This document shows, piece by piece, positions 34,292 to 42,546 of a stretch of DNA of 64,000 nt (position 1 is the first letter of the stretch; each line of letters begins with the position of its first letter). Under the pieces are notes generated by a model. It had not been told where the DNA came from and did no database searches. It was given only the letters and a program-made list of their open reading frames with translations. The stretch lies in NCBI GenBank assembly GCA_039818345.1, contig JBCBUC010000011.1:39027-103026 (forward strand), in the 5' to 3' direction. The DNA is from Parvularcula sp039818345. GTDB lineage: Bacteria; Pseudomonadota; Alphaproteobacteria; Caulobacterales; Parvularculaceae. The translations under genes and the position numbers were made by a program.

Positions 34292-34582
34292 ATGGTCGCC
34301 AAACTTTCTTCCGAAGCCCGCAAACAGTTTTTCCACGCCCACCCAGCATGGGCCGAGGTGATGGGAAAGGATGCGGCAAAGACCACCGTGACCTTGGGCA
34401 ACTTCAAGGAAGCTTGGGCCTTTATGAGCCAAGTGGCCCTCTTTGCAGAACAAACTGATCACCACCCCGAGTGGTTCAACGTCTATAATCGGGTCGAAAT
34501 CACCCTCACCACCCACGACGCGAGCGGGCTTTCCGAACGCGACGTCGCGATGGCCGACTTCATCGATGGGTTGCGGCCTTAA
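34292..34582 (+). CDS. phhB: 4a-hydroxytetrahydrobiopterin dehydratase (PCD/DCoH)
   Basis: 96 residues. The pterin site EQTDHHPEWFNVYNRVEITLTTHD contains the paired His and the downstream His of the family signature. It dehydrates 4a-hydroxytetrahydropterin so that the cofactor of aromatic hydroxylases is recycled; no hydroxylase gene is adjacent. Its last 24 codons are also found, degenerate, at 36404-36475, marking a tandem duplication. Confidence 0.95.
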   Translation: MVAKLSSEARKQFFHAHPAWAEVMGKDAAKTTVTLGNFKEAWAFMSQVALFAEQTDHHPEWFNVYNRVEITLTTHDASGLSERDVAMADFIDGLRP

Positions 34583-34643
34583 GCCTTCCCCAGCGCCCTC
34601 ATGTGATGCATGATCACCAGGCATGCTCGGGGGTGGGAACACC

Positions 34644-36314
34644 ATGGCATCGTTAAAGGATGCGCTGGCGGCAGTCAGCGATGAGAAGCTGGAAGCGGCG
34701 CTGGAGAAGACAGCCGCCACCGTTCAGCAATTGACGCTGACCTTGCTGGTCGTTTCGGCCTTTGCGGTGTCGGTGGCCGGGACGCCGGACATCGCGCTCC
34801 TTCTTCCCGATAGCGCCATTTCGGTCCCGACCCTTGGCGGTATGCCGCTCCGAGTGGCGCTGATCGTGGCGCCGATCGTGCTCGTTGCCGTGCGCATTTA
34901 TCTGCAGCTTTACGTCAATCATTGGCGGCATCTGAACCGGGTGGCCAAGGCGCGCGATCTGGAACGGCCGGTGACCATGTCGCCGATGCGGGACGGGTTG
35001 TTGCGGGTGGGAACCATCGGTATACGGTATGCCCTCGTCCCCGGCGCGATGGCCGTCATCGCCTGGAAAGCGCTCGGTGATCCGATCCCCCTTGGCTATG
35101 CCGTCGCCATGGCGACGGTGTTCGTCACCTTGGCGCACGTGATCCAAGACTTGCCCACGAAAAGGTTTGTTTGGATTCCTGCGCTGATTCTTTTGGGCCT
35201 CGGCGTGCTCGCCATCTCCGAGCCTGGTCAGCGGCACTTTTTTCATCGCCCGTTGGACCTACGCTATGCGGACCTGTCTCGGCGGGTCTTGAACAAAGCC
35301 GATCTTCGCGGCGCGGACCTGGAGCTCGCAACGCTCGCCAACTCACAGCTGCGGTTCGCCAACCTCACGGACGCTTACCTTGTGGAGGCCACCCTCACGG
35401 ACGCTTATCTTGTGGAGGCCACCCTCACGGACGCTTATCTTGAGGGCGCCAACCTCACGGACGCTGACCTAGGGCACGCAAACCTCACGGACGCTGACTT
35501 TGTGTTCGCCAACCTCACGGACGCTTACCTTGGGGGCGCCATCCTCACGGACGCTTATCTTAGCCGCGCCACCCTCACGGACGCTCACCTTGGGGGCGCC
35601 ATCCTCACGGACGCTTACTTTTTGTTCGCCATCCTCACGGACGCTTACCTTGGGCGCGCCATCCTCACGGACGCTTACCTTGGGCGCGCCATCCTCACGG
35701 ACGCTTACCTTGGGGGCGCCATCCTCACGGGTGGAACGCTTGCCGGAAGCCTTTTGTTCGGAACAGATTTTAGAAGAAGTATCCTCACCCTCCTTAGCTG
35801 GCCGGAGGGGCCCGGCAACCAGCGCGCCTTGGCTTTTGTTGATGGCGCCTGTTTCGCACCGCTGATTCTGGGTTCCGATGATGATGGCCGTCCAGTGGCG
35901 CGGTGCGGCGACGAGACCGTGCCTCTCTACAACCTCCAAGGTCTGGGCCTTGCGCTGGAGGGCAAAGCCCCGGGCGACGTCCTAGTGCCTGCCACGGACC
36001 TGCCAACGCGCTTTGCCGATTATGCTTGTGTCCGCTCAGAGGACGAGCAACCCCTCGGTCCCGATGGCAAGAGCATGAACCTCAAACTTTGTTCGTACCC
36101 GGATTTCCGCGAACGCATGCACTGGTATTATTGCGGGGACATGAACGACGAGGGGCAGACAGCGTACGACGTCTCCGAGGAATACCTCACCGAACCGAAC
36201 CCCCTCATCATCACCACCGAAACCTGTGCCGGTGTGGGACTCGGGACCGACTGGGAGCGGCAATGGCTCGAAAAAACCTTCCCCGACTTCGAGTGGGACC
36301 GCGTACCCCGCTAA
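34644..36314 (+). CDS. pentapeptide-repeat membrane protein with six-Cys C-terminal domain (copy 1)
   Basis: 556 residues from ATG 34644 (GGGTGGG upstream); ATG 34623 would add seven. Four or so membrane segments occupy residues 30-190, including GMPLRVALIVAPIVLVAVRIYLQLYV. Residues 241-360 are twelve near-identical 10-residue units of the type LTDAYLGGAI, that is 24 pentapeptides forming a right-handed quadrilateral beta-helix. A C-terminal domain from about residue 395 has CFAPL (Cys403), ACVR, GPDGKSM, RERMHWYYCG and TCAG. I do not recognise that domain. Topology would place the helix and tail on one side of the membrane. Function unknown; paralogue at 36534. Confidence 0.85.
   Translation: MASLKDALAAVSDEKLEAALEKTAATVQQLTLTLLVVSAFAVSVAGTPDIALLLPDSAISVPTLGGMPLRVALIVAPIVLVAVRIYLQLYVNHWRHLNRVAKARDLERPVTMSPMRDGLLRVGTIGIRYALVPGAMAVIAWKALGDPIPLGYAVAMATVFVTLAHVIQDLPTKRFVWIPALILLGLGVLAISEPGQRHFFHRPLDLRYADLSRRVLNKADLRGADLELATLANSQLRFANLTDAYLVEATLTDAYLVEATLTDAYLEGANLTDADLGHANLTDADFVFANLTDAYLGGAILTDAYLSRATLTDAHLGGAILTDAYFLFAILTDAYLGRAILTDAYLGRAILTDAYLGGAILTGGTLAGSLLFGTDFRRSILTLLSWPEGPGNQRALAFVDGACFAPLILGSDDDGRPVARCGDETVPLYNLQGLGLALEGKAPGDVLVPATDLPTRFADYACVRSEDEQPLGPDGKSMNLKLCSYPDFRERMHWYYCGDMNDEGQTAYDVSEEYLTEPNPLIITTETCAGVGLGTDWERQWLEKTFPDFEWDRVPR
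35364..35723 (+). repeat. twelve tandem 30-bp repeats inside the pentapeptide gene
   Basis: Each 30-bp unit begins CTCACGGACGCT and encodes ten residues. The first 12 bases are nearly invariant, while the last 12 vary (TTGGGGGCGCCA, TTGGGCGCGCCA, TTTGTGTTCGCC). Such DNA-level uniformity, including synonymous positions, points to recent expansion or gene conversion, so copy number is likely to vary between strains. Confidence 0.92.
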
Positions 36315-36403
36315 AGCCCAACGCGACGTCTTAGCACCCCACAGCGATCTGTCGCTGGCCAAAGCCATCGCCGTGATGGCCAATCGCTCCACCAAAGCTC
36401 GCC

Positions 36404-36475
36404 ACCCTCGATACCCCAGGGCGTTCAGCGCGCGATGTCGCGATGGCAGAATTCATCGACAGTTTACGCCCCTAA
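36404..36475 (+). pseudogene. remnant of a second phhB 3' end
   Basis: The last 24 codons align without gaps to those of intact phhB: the remnant reads SARDVAMAEFIDSLRP before TAA, against SERDVAMADFIDGLRP, and 16 of 23 residues agree overall. Upstream similarity fades and no open frame remains. It sits before the second pentapeptide gene exactly as phhB sits before the first, with the same downstream GCATGAT context. Confidence 0.8.
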
Positions 36476-36533
36476 GTCTTCCCGCGGAGGCCTCGCTGAG
36501 GCATGATTGCCTCCGCATTCGCAGGGGGCGGGC

Positions 36534-38879
36534 ATGCTGGGTAAGTTGGAATCGCTATATTCTGCTAAGGTAAGGCAGCGGAAGCCGAATGATCCCGAGG
36601 CCATGGGCGAGGAGCCGTGGTGGAACGAGGTCACCCTCGCTGTGGCAGCGGTTGATGAATCGTCCAAGCTCACCCGAATTCTTTTCACCTATTTTCTGAC
36701 CGCGAGCCTCTACGTCGCGATTGCGGTTTTCAGCACCACGCGGGAGACGCTCCTCGTTAACGCCGGGATCGAACTACCGATCATCGGCACCCATGTGCCG
36801 ATCAACGCTTTTTATGTGCTGGCCCCCGGTCTTTTTGTTGCTTTTCATATCAATCTGATTGTGAAGCTCTGGACACTGAAGAAAAAGGCCGAAATTCAGG
36901 CCAATGAACTCCAAGAGCGGTTTGGCGAAGAGCATGGCGATGAGCCGGTGCGCACCTATCGCGAGCTGCTCTTTCCCTATGATTTCACGATGATTGTCGC
37001 TGGTCCTAAGGGGCGTCCGCTCACCCGTGCTGCCATGGGCATGGTGATTGCCCTCACCGTTTTCCTGGGTCCGTTGGCGCTTTTGACCGTGACAATGCAG
37101 CGCTACGCTCCGGCCGGGCATGACCTGATGACGGTCTATCACGGCGCCCTCATCATCTTTGATGCGGCGGCCTTGGTTCTCTTTCGACTTGGTCTCAGAC
37201 GACGCGGCATGGTTCGTGCCGTCGTTTGGACAGGCTTACAAAGCGCCTTCCTTGCTAGCATTGGGGTCGCCGCCTTTTTGATCGTCGTTTTGCGACTGAC
37301 CCTCGAAGACAGTCCAGCGCCCGTCTACAAAGCCAAAGAGCGGTCACTCGTGCAAAAAATCGAGGCACGATCGAAAAATCCGTACCGTTACACCAGAAGC
37401 AATGATGCACGAAAACCTTCGGGAGAAACCCATACCCGGATCAAACAAGAACCTGAATTCGCCAATGGCGGCGCTCGTTTAGGAAAATGGCTACTGCCCC
37501 TTATGGAGGCTCCCGGGTCCTTCTGCCTGGTGAACCCCAGCTTGGCGCCGGATATTTGTCCTGCATTAAGACGGGGCGATCTCGTTAACGACACCGCTTA
37601 TCTGGTCGCTTCGTTTGAAGAGGCAGACCTCGAGGTCGACGAGGACCAACGGCTCCTCAGCAAGGCACTTGAACAGCTGTGTTCGGCAGCCAGCGATGGC
37701 CTGGAAGGCCGACAACTTGACCTTTCGGGCCGCTCTTTAAGGCTTGTGGACCTTAACGGCGGCGTGGCTCCATGCATCCAATTTTCTGGCGCTGACCTCA
37801 CCGGCGCTCACTTCACCGGCGCACATATGGTGGGTGCTAACTTTTTTGGCGCAAATTTAAAGGGCGCGGAAGCGATTGAAACGTACCTAGAAGGCGCTTC
37901 GTTTGGTTCCCAGGCGGATTTAACCGAAGCAAACTTTAGTTTTGCCAATTTAAGGAACGCTTGGTTCGTAGACGTCGTTGCGCAACAAACCAACTTCTAC
38001 TCCTCGAACCTGAGCGATGCTGAGTTCGATCAAGGGGTCCTCACCGGGTCGATGTTTTTTGACTCAACTGCTGTTGATACGGACTTTACCGACGCAGGGC
38101 TGTCCCGCGCTGTCTTCAACTACGCCGACCTGAGTTTATCAAACCTCAGCCACACCATTCTCCTAAACACCACTTTTCTAGGAGCACGCCTCATCAATGC
38201 GAACATCAGATCCGATTTCTATTTCGGAACTGACTTTGAGCGCGCTGTATTATCGGGAAGCAGTTTGGATTGGTCACAAAATTACACAGCGGGGACTCAG
38301 GAGTTTGAATTGGGACCTGGTGAAGGCACAATGATCACCGAATGGGCTGATCCAAACAAATTGCTTATTTTTGCTGACAGCGCTTGCTTCGCGCCGTTGG
38401 TCAAAGTGGATGACACTGGGGCGACTTGTGGGAAGCTCAAAAACGGAGGCTACGTCGAGATAGACCCCGAGATTGCCGATCGGAAGAACTATCGCGGCAA
38501 ACGATATAGGCGTTTCGACGAGGTCGCTGTGGGGACCGAAATTGTTCCCGGAGCCACGCTGTTCAAAGACTTCGAGCGCGCAGCCTGTGTTCGGTACGGC
38601 CCTCAACCCATTGGTCCTGACAGCACGACCATGGAACTTCAGTCTTGTTGGACGCCAGAGTTCACCGAGAGAATGCATTGGTATTATTGCGGAGAAATGC
38701 GGAGACGCGGGCAGACCAGCTTCCGGCCGCCCCGCAGCTACTCAGGCCGACCTGTGGACTCCGACACTTGTCAAGATATCGGTTTCGGAACCGATGAAGA
38801 GCTTGAATGGTACAAAGCCATGCTCACCCGCGATGACGGCTATGTCCCGGACGGCTTGGGCCCGACGGCTGCCCGCTAA
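36534..38879 (+). CDS. pentapeptide-repeat membrane protein with six-Cys C-terminal domain (copy 2)
   Basis: 781 residues from ATG 36534. N-terminal membrane segments match copy 1 in order (IPINAFYVLAPGLFVAFHINL type segment here is VPINAFYVLAPGLFVAFHINL), and further helices reach residue 260. A charged linker and a Cys-containing region lead to degenerate pentapeptides at about 393-585 (FSGADLTGAHFTGAHMVGAN). The C-terminal domain has CFAPL (Cys618), ACVR, GPDSTTM, TERMHWYYCG and TCQD, matching copy 1. The later half is visibly less GC-rich than its neighbours, suggesting different descent. Function unknown. Confidence 0.85.
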   Translation: MLGKLESLYSAKVRQRKPNDPEAMGEEPWWNEVTLAVAAVDESSKLTRILFTYFLTASLYVAIAVFSTTRETLLVNAGIELPIIGTHVPINAFYVLAPGLFVAFHINLIVKLWTLKKKAEIQANELQERFGEEHGDEPVRTYRELLFPYDFTMIVAGPKGRPLTRAAMGMVIALTVFLGPLALLTVTMQRYAPAGHDLMTVYHGALIIFDAAALVLFRLGLRRRGMVRAVVWTGLQSAFLASIGVAAFLIVVLRLTLEDSPAPVYKAKERSLVQKIEARSKNPYRYTRSNDARKPSGETHTRIKQEPEFANGGARLGKWLLPLMEAPGSFCLVNPSLAPDICPALRRGDLVNDTAYLVASFEEADLEVDEDQRLLSKALEQLCSAASDGLEGRQLDLSGRSLRLVDLNGGVAPCIQFSGADLTGAHFTGAHMVGANFFGANLKGAEAIETYLEGASFGSQADLTEANFSFANLRNAWFVDVVAQQTNFYSSNLSDAEFDQGVLTGSMFFDSTAVDTDFTDAGLSRAVFNYADLSLSNLSHTILLNTTFLGARLINANIRSDFYFGTDFERAVLSGSSLDWSQNYTAGTQEFELGPGEGTMITEWADPNKLLIFADSACFAPLVKVDDTGATCGKLKNGGYVEIDPEIADRKNYRGKRYRRFDEVAVGTEIVPGATLFKDFERAACVRYGPQPIGPDSTTMELQSCWTPEFTERMHWYYCGEMRRRGQTSFRPPRSYSGRPVDSDTCQDIGFGTDEELEWYKAMLTRDDGYVPDGLGPTAAR

Positions 38880-38965
38880 ATCCCTACGTGACATCTTAAC
38901 AGCTGCCACACCTTTACCTGTTAGACCCGGCCCGTTGCGGGGTCGGTCTTGGGAGGGACAAGAGC

Positions 38966-39661
38966 ATGGCGTCCATCGCACTGGTCGATGACGATGAGAA
39001 CATCCTCACCTCCGTGTCGATCGCACTGGAGGCTGAGGGCTATGGCGTCACCACCTTCACGGATGGGGCGTCGGCGCTCGATGGGATCTTGGGCAAGTCC
39101 CACGATCTCATTCTTTCTGATATTAAAATGCCGCGCATGGACGGCGTCGAGCTGCTTCGCCGCCTGCGCCAGGATTCCACCGTCCCCTTTATCTTCCTCA
39201 CCTCCAAGGATGACGAAATTGACGAGGCCCTTGGCCTGACGATGGGCGCGGACGACTATGTCCGGAAACCCTTCAGCCAACGCTTGTTGTTGGAGCGGGT
39301 GAAGGCGGTTCTCCGTCGTTCCACCACTGCACCGAACGAAGCGCGCGATGACCAGAACCAAATCATGCGTCGCGGCAGCCTCACCCTCGACCCGCCGCAA
39401 CATGCCTGCAGCTGGAAGGGTGAGCGGGTGACCCTGACGGTCACGGAATTTTTGATCCTCCAGGCGCTCGCGGCGCGGCCAGGTTTTGTGAAGTCGCGCG
39501 ATGCTTTGATGGATGCTGCGTATGACGATCAAGTCTATGTCGATGATCGCACGATCGACAGCCATATCAAACGTATAAGGAAAAAATTCCGAGTCATTGA
39601 CGACAGTTTTGACGGTATCGAGACACTTTATGGCGTCGGCTACAAATACAATTGCGACTAG
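38966..39661 (+). CDS. chvI: response regulator, ChvI type
   Basis: 231 residues. The receiver domain has the acidic pair DDDE at residues 8-11, phospho-acceptor Asp in LILSDIKMPRMDG, the Thr/Ser in FLTSKDD and Lys in YVRKPFS. The OmpR-type winged helix runs from RGSLTLDPPQHACSWKGERVTLTVTEFLILQALA to the end (TLYGVGYKYN). Known ChvI proteins control envelope, acid and exopolysaccharide responses. It is followed by its kinase and the HPr genes. Confidence 0.94.
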   Translation: MASIALVDDDENILTSVSIALEAEGYGVTTFTDGASALDGILGKSHDLILSDIKMPRMDGVELLRRLRQDSTVPFIFLTSKDDEIDEALGLTMGADDYVRKPFSQRLLLERVKAVLRRSTTAPNEARDDQNQIMRRGSLTLDPPQHACSWKGERVTLTVTEFLILQALAARPGFVKSRDALMDAAYDDQVYVDDRTIDSHIKRIRKKFRVIDDSFDGIETLYGVGYKYNCD

Positions 39662-41360
39662 CCCCCCGGGTGGCCGGCCCACCCGTGCGCTGCGCGCAAC
39701 GCGCCGCGATACCCCGCGTCAGCGATGGCGCGGACTTGCATCATCTTTACCCCGACCAAAACGGTATGGCGCCGCTCTTGTCCTTGGTAACACAGTTGGA
39801 TTGATTGTTTTGGTGCTCGGCGCGATGGGCCTTGGTGCTTATCGTGACGCAGCGGTAGATCATCAATTTGCTTTGCTTGAGCGGCAAGCAACCTTTGGCC
39901 GCACATTGATCGAGCATGACCGGGTCTGCGGCGGAGGCGGCTGTTTTGAGAACCCCGGCCGTGCAGAGCAGGTCCTGCTTGATGCAACCGCGGGCTTTGG
40001 TGGGCGCGTCACGCTTTACCAAAATGCCGGCGGCAAGCCGTTAGCGATTGCCGAGACTGGCGCGTCAGTCGCGACGCCTACTGAGGTTCTGCCTATTCCC
40101 GACGCGCTGCCTATGCAGGCCCTCCCATCGGAAGGTTCTGGCCTCTTGGCGTCGCGGCTCGAGGCGTGGATTTTCGATGGACCTTTGCGCACAAGGGCCA
40201 CTGAGCAAAGCCTCGCAGATGACGTCGCCAGCATCTTGGCACTTGAACAGACCAACGCCGCTTCGTTGCGCCTCGACCAAGACGGCGAGGTCGGCGCATC
40301 CTTCAGTCTGCCTATCATTGATCATGATAGCGGTGCAGTGATTGGCGCTTTGGCGGCTGAAACCAGCCGGGTGGAGGTCGCGGGCCGACGCTTACGCCAG
40401 GCATTGTTTCCAATTGTGATCCTTACCCTGGTGACAGCCTCTTTATCGTCCGTGATTCTCACGGCGGCCGTCTCTCAACCGGTTCGTGAGCTGTCCGCTG
40501 CCGCTGACCGCATCGCCGCATCAGTCGGCCGCGCAGGACAGGTCCATATCCCTGACTTTGATCACCGTCCTGATGAAGTGGGTAAGCTTAGCCGGTCTTT
40601 CCGTGCCATGACGGCTGCGCTGGTTGAGCGGATCGAGAACATCGACAGCTTCGCAGCTGACGTCAGCCACGAGATGAAAAACCCGCTGACCTCACTCCGC
40701 AGCGCCGTTGAAACCCTCGACAAGTGCAAGACGGATCATCAGCGCGAGCGGCTTTTGGAAGTGATCAGCAATGATGTCGAGCGCCTTGACCGCTTGATCT
40801 CCGACATCTCGAACGCCTCGCGCTTGGATGCGTTGCTCGCCACGGAAGAACGCCGGGTGGTCAGCGCGGTTCAACTGATCGGCGACGTGGCAAGCTCCTA
40901 TAAGGCTGTGACCGACGCGGGCGGACCGATGGTCAATTTCTGGAACGACACGGACGCTGACCCAAAAATCTTCGCCACCCCAAGCGCCTTTGGCCGGGTG
41001 ATCCGTAACCTCATCGACAACGCCATCAGCTTCAGCCCCAAGAACGGTGCTGTGACCGTGGCTATTGAGAAAGATGACGGACAGCGGCAGGGTTTCGTTC
41101 TTGTAACGGTGACAGACGAAGGACCTGGTGTGCCCGAGGACAACCTCGAGAGTATCTTCAACCGCTTTTATACCTCGCGGCCGGACGGCGCGACGTTCGG
41201 ATCCAATTCGGGCCTCGGCCTTGCCATCGCTCGGCAGATTGTGAAGAGCCACGGCGGCTATATCTGGTGCGAAAACATCAGCGATCCTGATCACCCTGAG
41301 GCGACAGGCGCGTGTTTCTCGCTCGAAATTCCGATCCACAAAAAAGGCATTCTCGCCTGA
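39630..41360 (+). CDS. chvG: sensor histidine kinase, ChvG type
   Basis: 576 residues from ATG 39630, which overlaps chvI by 32 bases; the true start could be slightly later. A basic cytoplasmic N-terminus, a first membrane helix (VLGNTVGLIVLVLGAMGL), a periplasmic sensor of about 190 residues with a CGGGGC pair, and a second helix (ALFPIVILTLVTASLSSVILTAAV) lead to HAMP. Then come HisKA with DVSHEMKNPLTSLRSAVETL (His near 347) and an HATPase with NLIDNAISFSP and DEGPGVPEDNLESIFNRFY. It phosphorylates ChvI. Confidence 0.93.
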   Translation: MASATNTIATSPPGGRPTRALRATRRDTPRQRWRGLASSLPRPKRYGAALVLGNTVGLIVLVLGAMGLGAYRDAAVDHQFALLERQATFGRTLIEHDRVCGGGGCFENPGRAEQVLLDATAGFGGRVTLYQNAGGKPLAIAETGASVATPTEVLPIPDALPMQALPSEGSGLLASRLEAWIFDGPLRTRATEQSLADDVASILALEQTNAASLRLDQDGEVGASFSLPIIDHDSGAVIGALAAETSRVEVAGRRLRQALFPIVILTLVTASLSSVILTAAVSQPVRELSAAADRIAASVGRAGQVHIPDFDHRPDEVGKLSRSFRAMTAALVERIENIDSFAADVSHEMKNPLTSLRSAVETLDKCKTDHQRERLLEVISNDVERLDRLISDISNASRLDALLATEERRVVSAVQLIGDVASSYKAVTDAGGPMVNFWNDTDADPKIFATPSAFGRVIRNLIDNAISFSPKNGAVTVAIEKDDGQRQGFVLVTVTDEGPGVPEDNLESIFNRFYTSRPDGATFGSNSGLGLAIARQIVKSHGGYIWCENISDPDHPEATGACFSLEIPIHKKGILA

Positions 41361-41827
41361 TGCCGCTACATGGCACGGCGATTGGCGTGGCGTTGGATCT
41401 TGAAGGCCCTTTGCGCGGTGTTTTGCTGGTCGGGCCACCCGGTAGCGGAAAGTCGCGTCTCGCGGCTGAGCTTATCGCGCACTGCCCACATCAACGCACC
41501 GGCCTTATCGCCGACGACCTGATCAAGTTTGACAGCTGCGGCTGGGCCATTGCGCCCGAGGCGGGACCGCTTCTGCATTTACGCGGCGTGGGCATCGCCA
41601 AGGTCCGCGGTGCACCGCCAATGGCCATCGATTTTATTGTGACGCTCGGAACCATTGATCCTGAACAAGACATGACGATGGGCAAAGAATCAGCGCTCTT
41701 AGGCGCGCAGACGGTTCCCGTTGAACCCGACGGCGCGAACGCGGCGGCGCTTCGATTGGCGCTGAGATCGCTTGCATCCGGGCAATCTCTGTGGTGCGGT
41801 TTTGAGCCCGGACCAGACACGCATTGA
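41360..41827 (+). CDS. hprK: HPr kinase/phosphorylase, short alphaproteobacterial form
   Basis: 155 residues starting at the ATG within the chvG stop (TGATG). Walker A GPPGSGKSRLAAEL is at 25-38, and DDLIKFD, LHLRGVGIAKV complete the catalytic core. The N-terminal domain of Gram-positive HprK is absent, as usual in this class. It phosphorylates a Ser of HPr. Together with EIIA and HPr it makes a regulatory PTS branch; no enzyme I gene lies nearby. Confidence 0.9.
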   Translation: MPLHGTAIGVALDLEGPLRGVLLVGPPGSGKSRLAAELIAHCPHQRTGLIADDLIKFDSCGWAIAPEAGPLLHLRGVGIAKVRGAPPMAIDFIVTLGTIDPEQDMTMGKESALLGAQTVPVEPDGANAAALRLALRSLASGQSLWCGFEPGPDTH

Positions 41828-41835
41828 GGATCATC

Positions 41836-42255
41836 ATGATTGGGATTGTTGTCGTCACCCACGGCAATCTGGCCAAGGAGCTTCTTCTTGCCGCGCTGCA
41901 CGTCGTTGGCCCTCAGCAGGGACTGCGGTCCGTGTGCATCGGCGCCGATGATGACATGGAAAAGCGTCGCCGCGACATCGTCCGTGCCGCAAGTGAAGCG
42001 GGCGGTGAGCAAGGCGCGATCATTCTCACTGATATGTTCGGCGGCACGCCGTCGAACCTCGCCATCGCTGTGATGGAGGAGGCCAAAAGCGAGGTGATCG
42101 CGGGGGTCAACCTCCCCATGCTGATCAAACTGGCGCCCCAGGCCTATCGCGAGAAAACACCGATGGCGGACGCGGTCAAAGATGCCCATGACGCAGGCCG
42201 GAAATACATCAACGTCGCCTCATGGGTGCTTAAGGGCGAAGAGGCTGACGCGTGA
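41836..42255 (+). CDS. mannose-type PTS EIIA component
   Basis: 139 residues from ATG 41836 (MIGIVVVTHGNLAKEL). The phosphorylatable His is His9. FGGTPSNLAI and EVIAGVNLPMLIKL are typical of EIIA-Man proteins. No EIIB, C or D genes are present, so it probably acts as a regulator accepting phosphate from HPr. It overlaps ptsH by four bases. Confidence 0.93.
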   Translation: MIGIVVVTHGNLAKELLLAALHVVGPQQGLRSVCIGADDDMEKRRRDIVRAASEAGGEQGAIILTDMFGGTPSNLAIAVMEEAKSEVIAGVNLPMLIKLAPQAYREKTPMADAVKDAHDAGRKYINVASWVLKGEEADA

Positions 42256-42536
42256 GCCAGCAGGCTGAAGCCACCGTCACCATTGTCAATGTCCGGGGCT
42301 TACACGCCCGCGCTGCCTCCAAAATCTGTGAGGAGGCCGCTAAATTCAGTGCCAAGATGACGGTGAGCAAAGACGGAACAAGCGTCGGCGCGCGCTCGCT
42401 CATGGCGCTCCTGATGCTGGGTGCAGGAAAAGGCTCCAGCGTCGAGTTAAAGGCCGAAGGGTCCGATGCAGAAGCTGCCCTTGATGCCCTCAAGACCTTG
42501 ATCGAGGCAGGCTTCTACGAAGACGATCCGGTATGA
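42252..42536 (+). CDS. ptsH: phosphocarrier protein HPr
   Basis: 94 residues from a GTG overlapping the EIIA gene (GTGA). The active-site His is in VRGLHARAASKI (near residue 18) and the regulatory Ser in VGARSLMALLMLGAGKG, the target of the HprK encoded upstream. It carries phosphate between enzyme I and EIIA in the cytoplasm. It is the last gene of the chvI-chvG-hprK-EIIA-ptsH run and convergent with truB. Confidence 0.96.
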   Translation: MSQQAEATVTIVNVRGLHARAASKICEEAAKFSAKMTVSKDGTSVGARSLMALLMLGAGKGSSVELKAEGSDAEAALDALKTLIEAGFYEDDPV

Positions 42537-42546
42537 CCCCGACCGC

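Noticed and set aside
35364..35723. CRISPR-like direct repeats
   Set aside because: The units are contiguous, coding and in frame, without unique spacers of constant length; no cas genes are present.
35469..35939. Antisense open frame with repeats of the type VREDGAPKVS
   Set aside because: It results from reading the 30-bp repeat array backward. The sense strand gives a continuous pentapeptide beta-helix with an N-terminal membrane domain.
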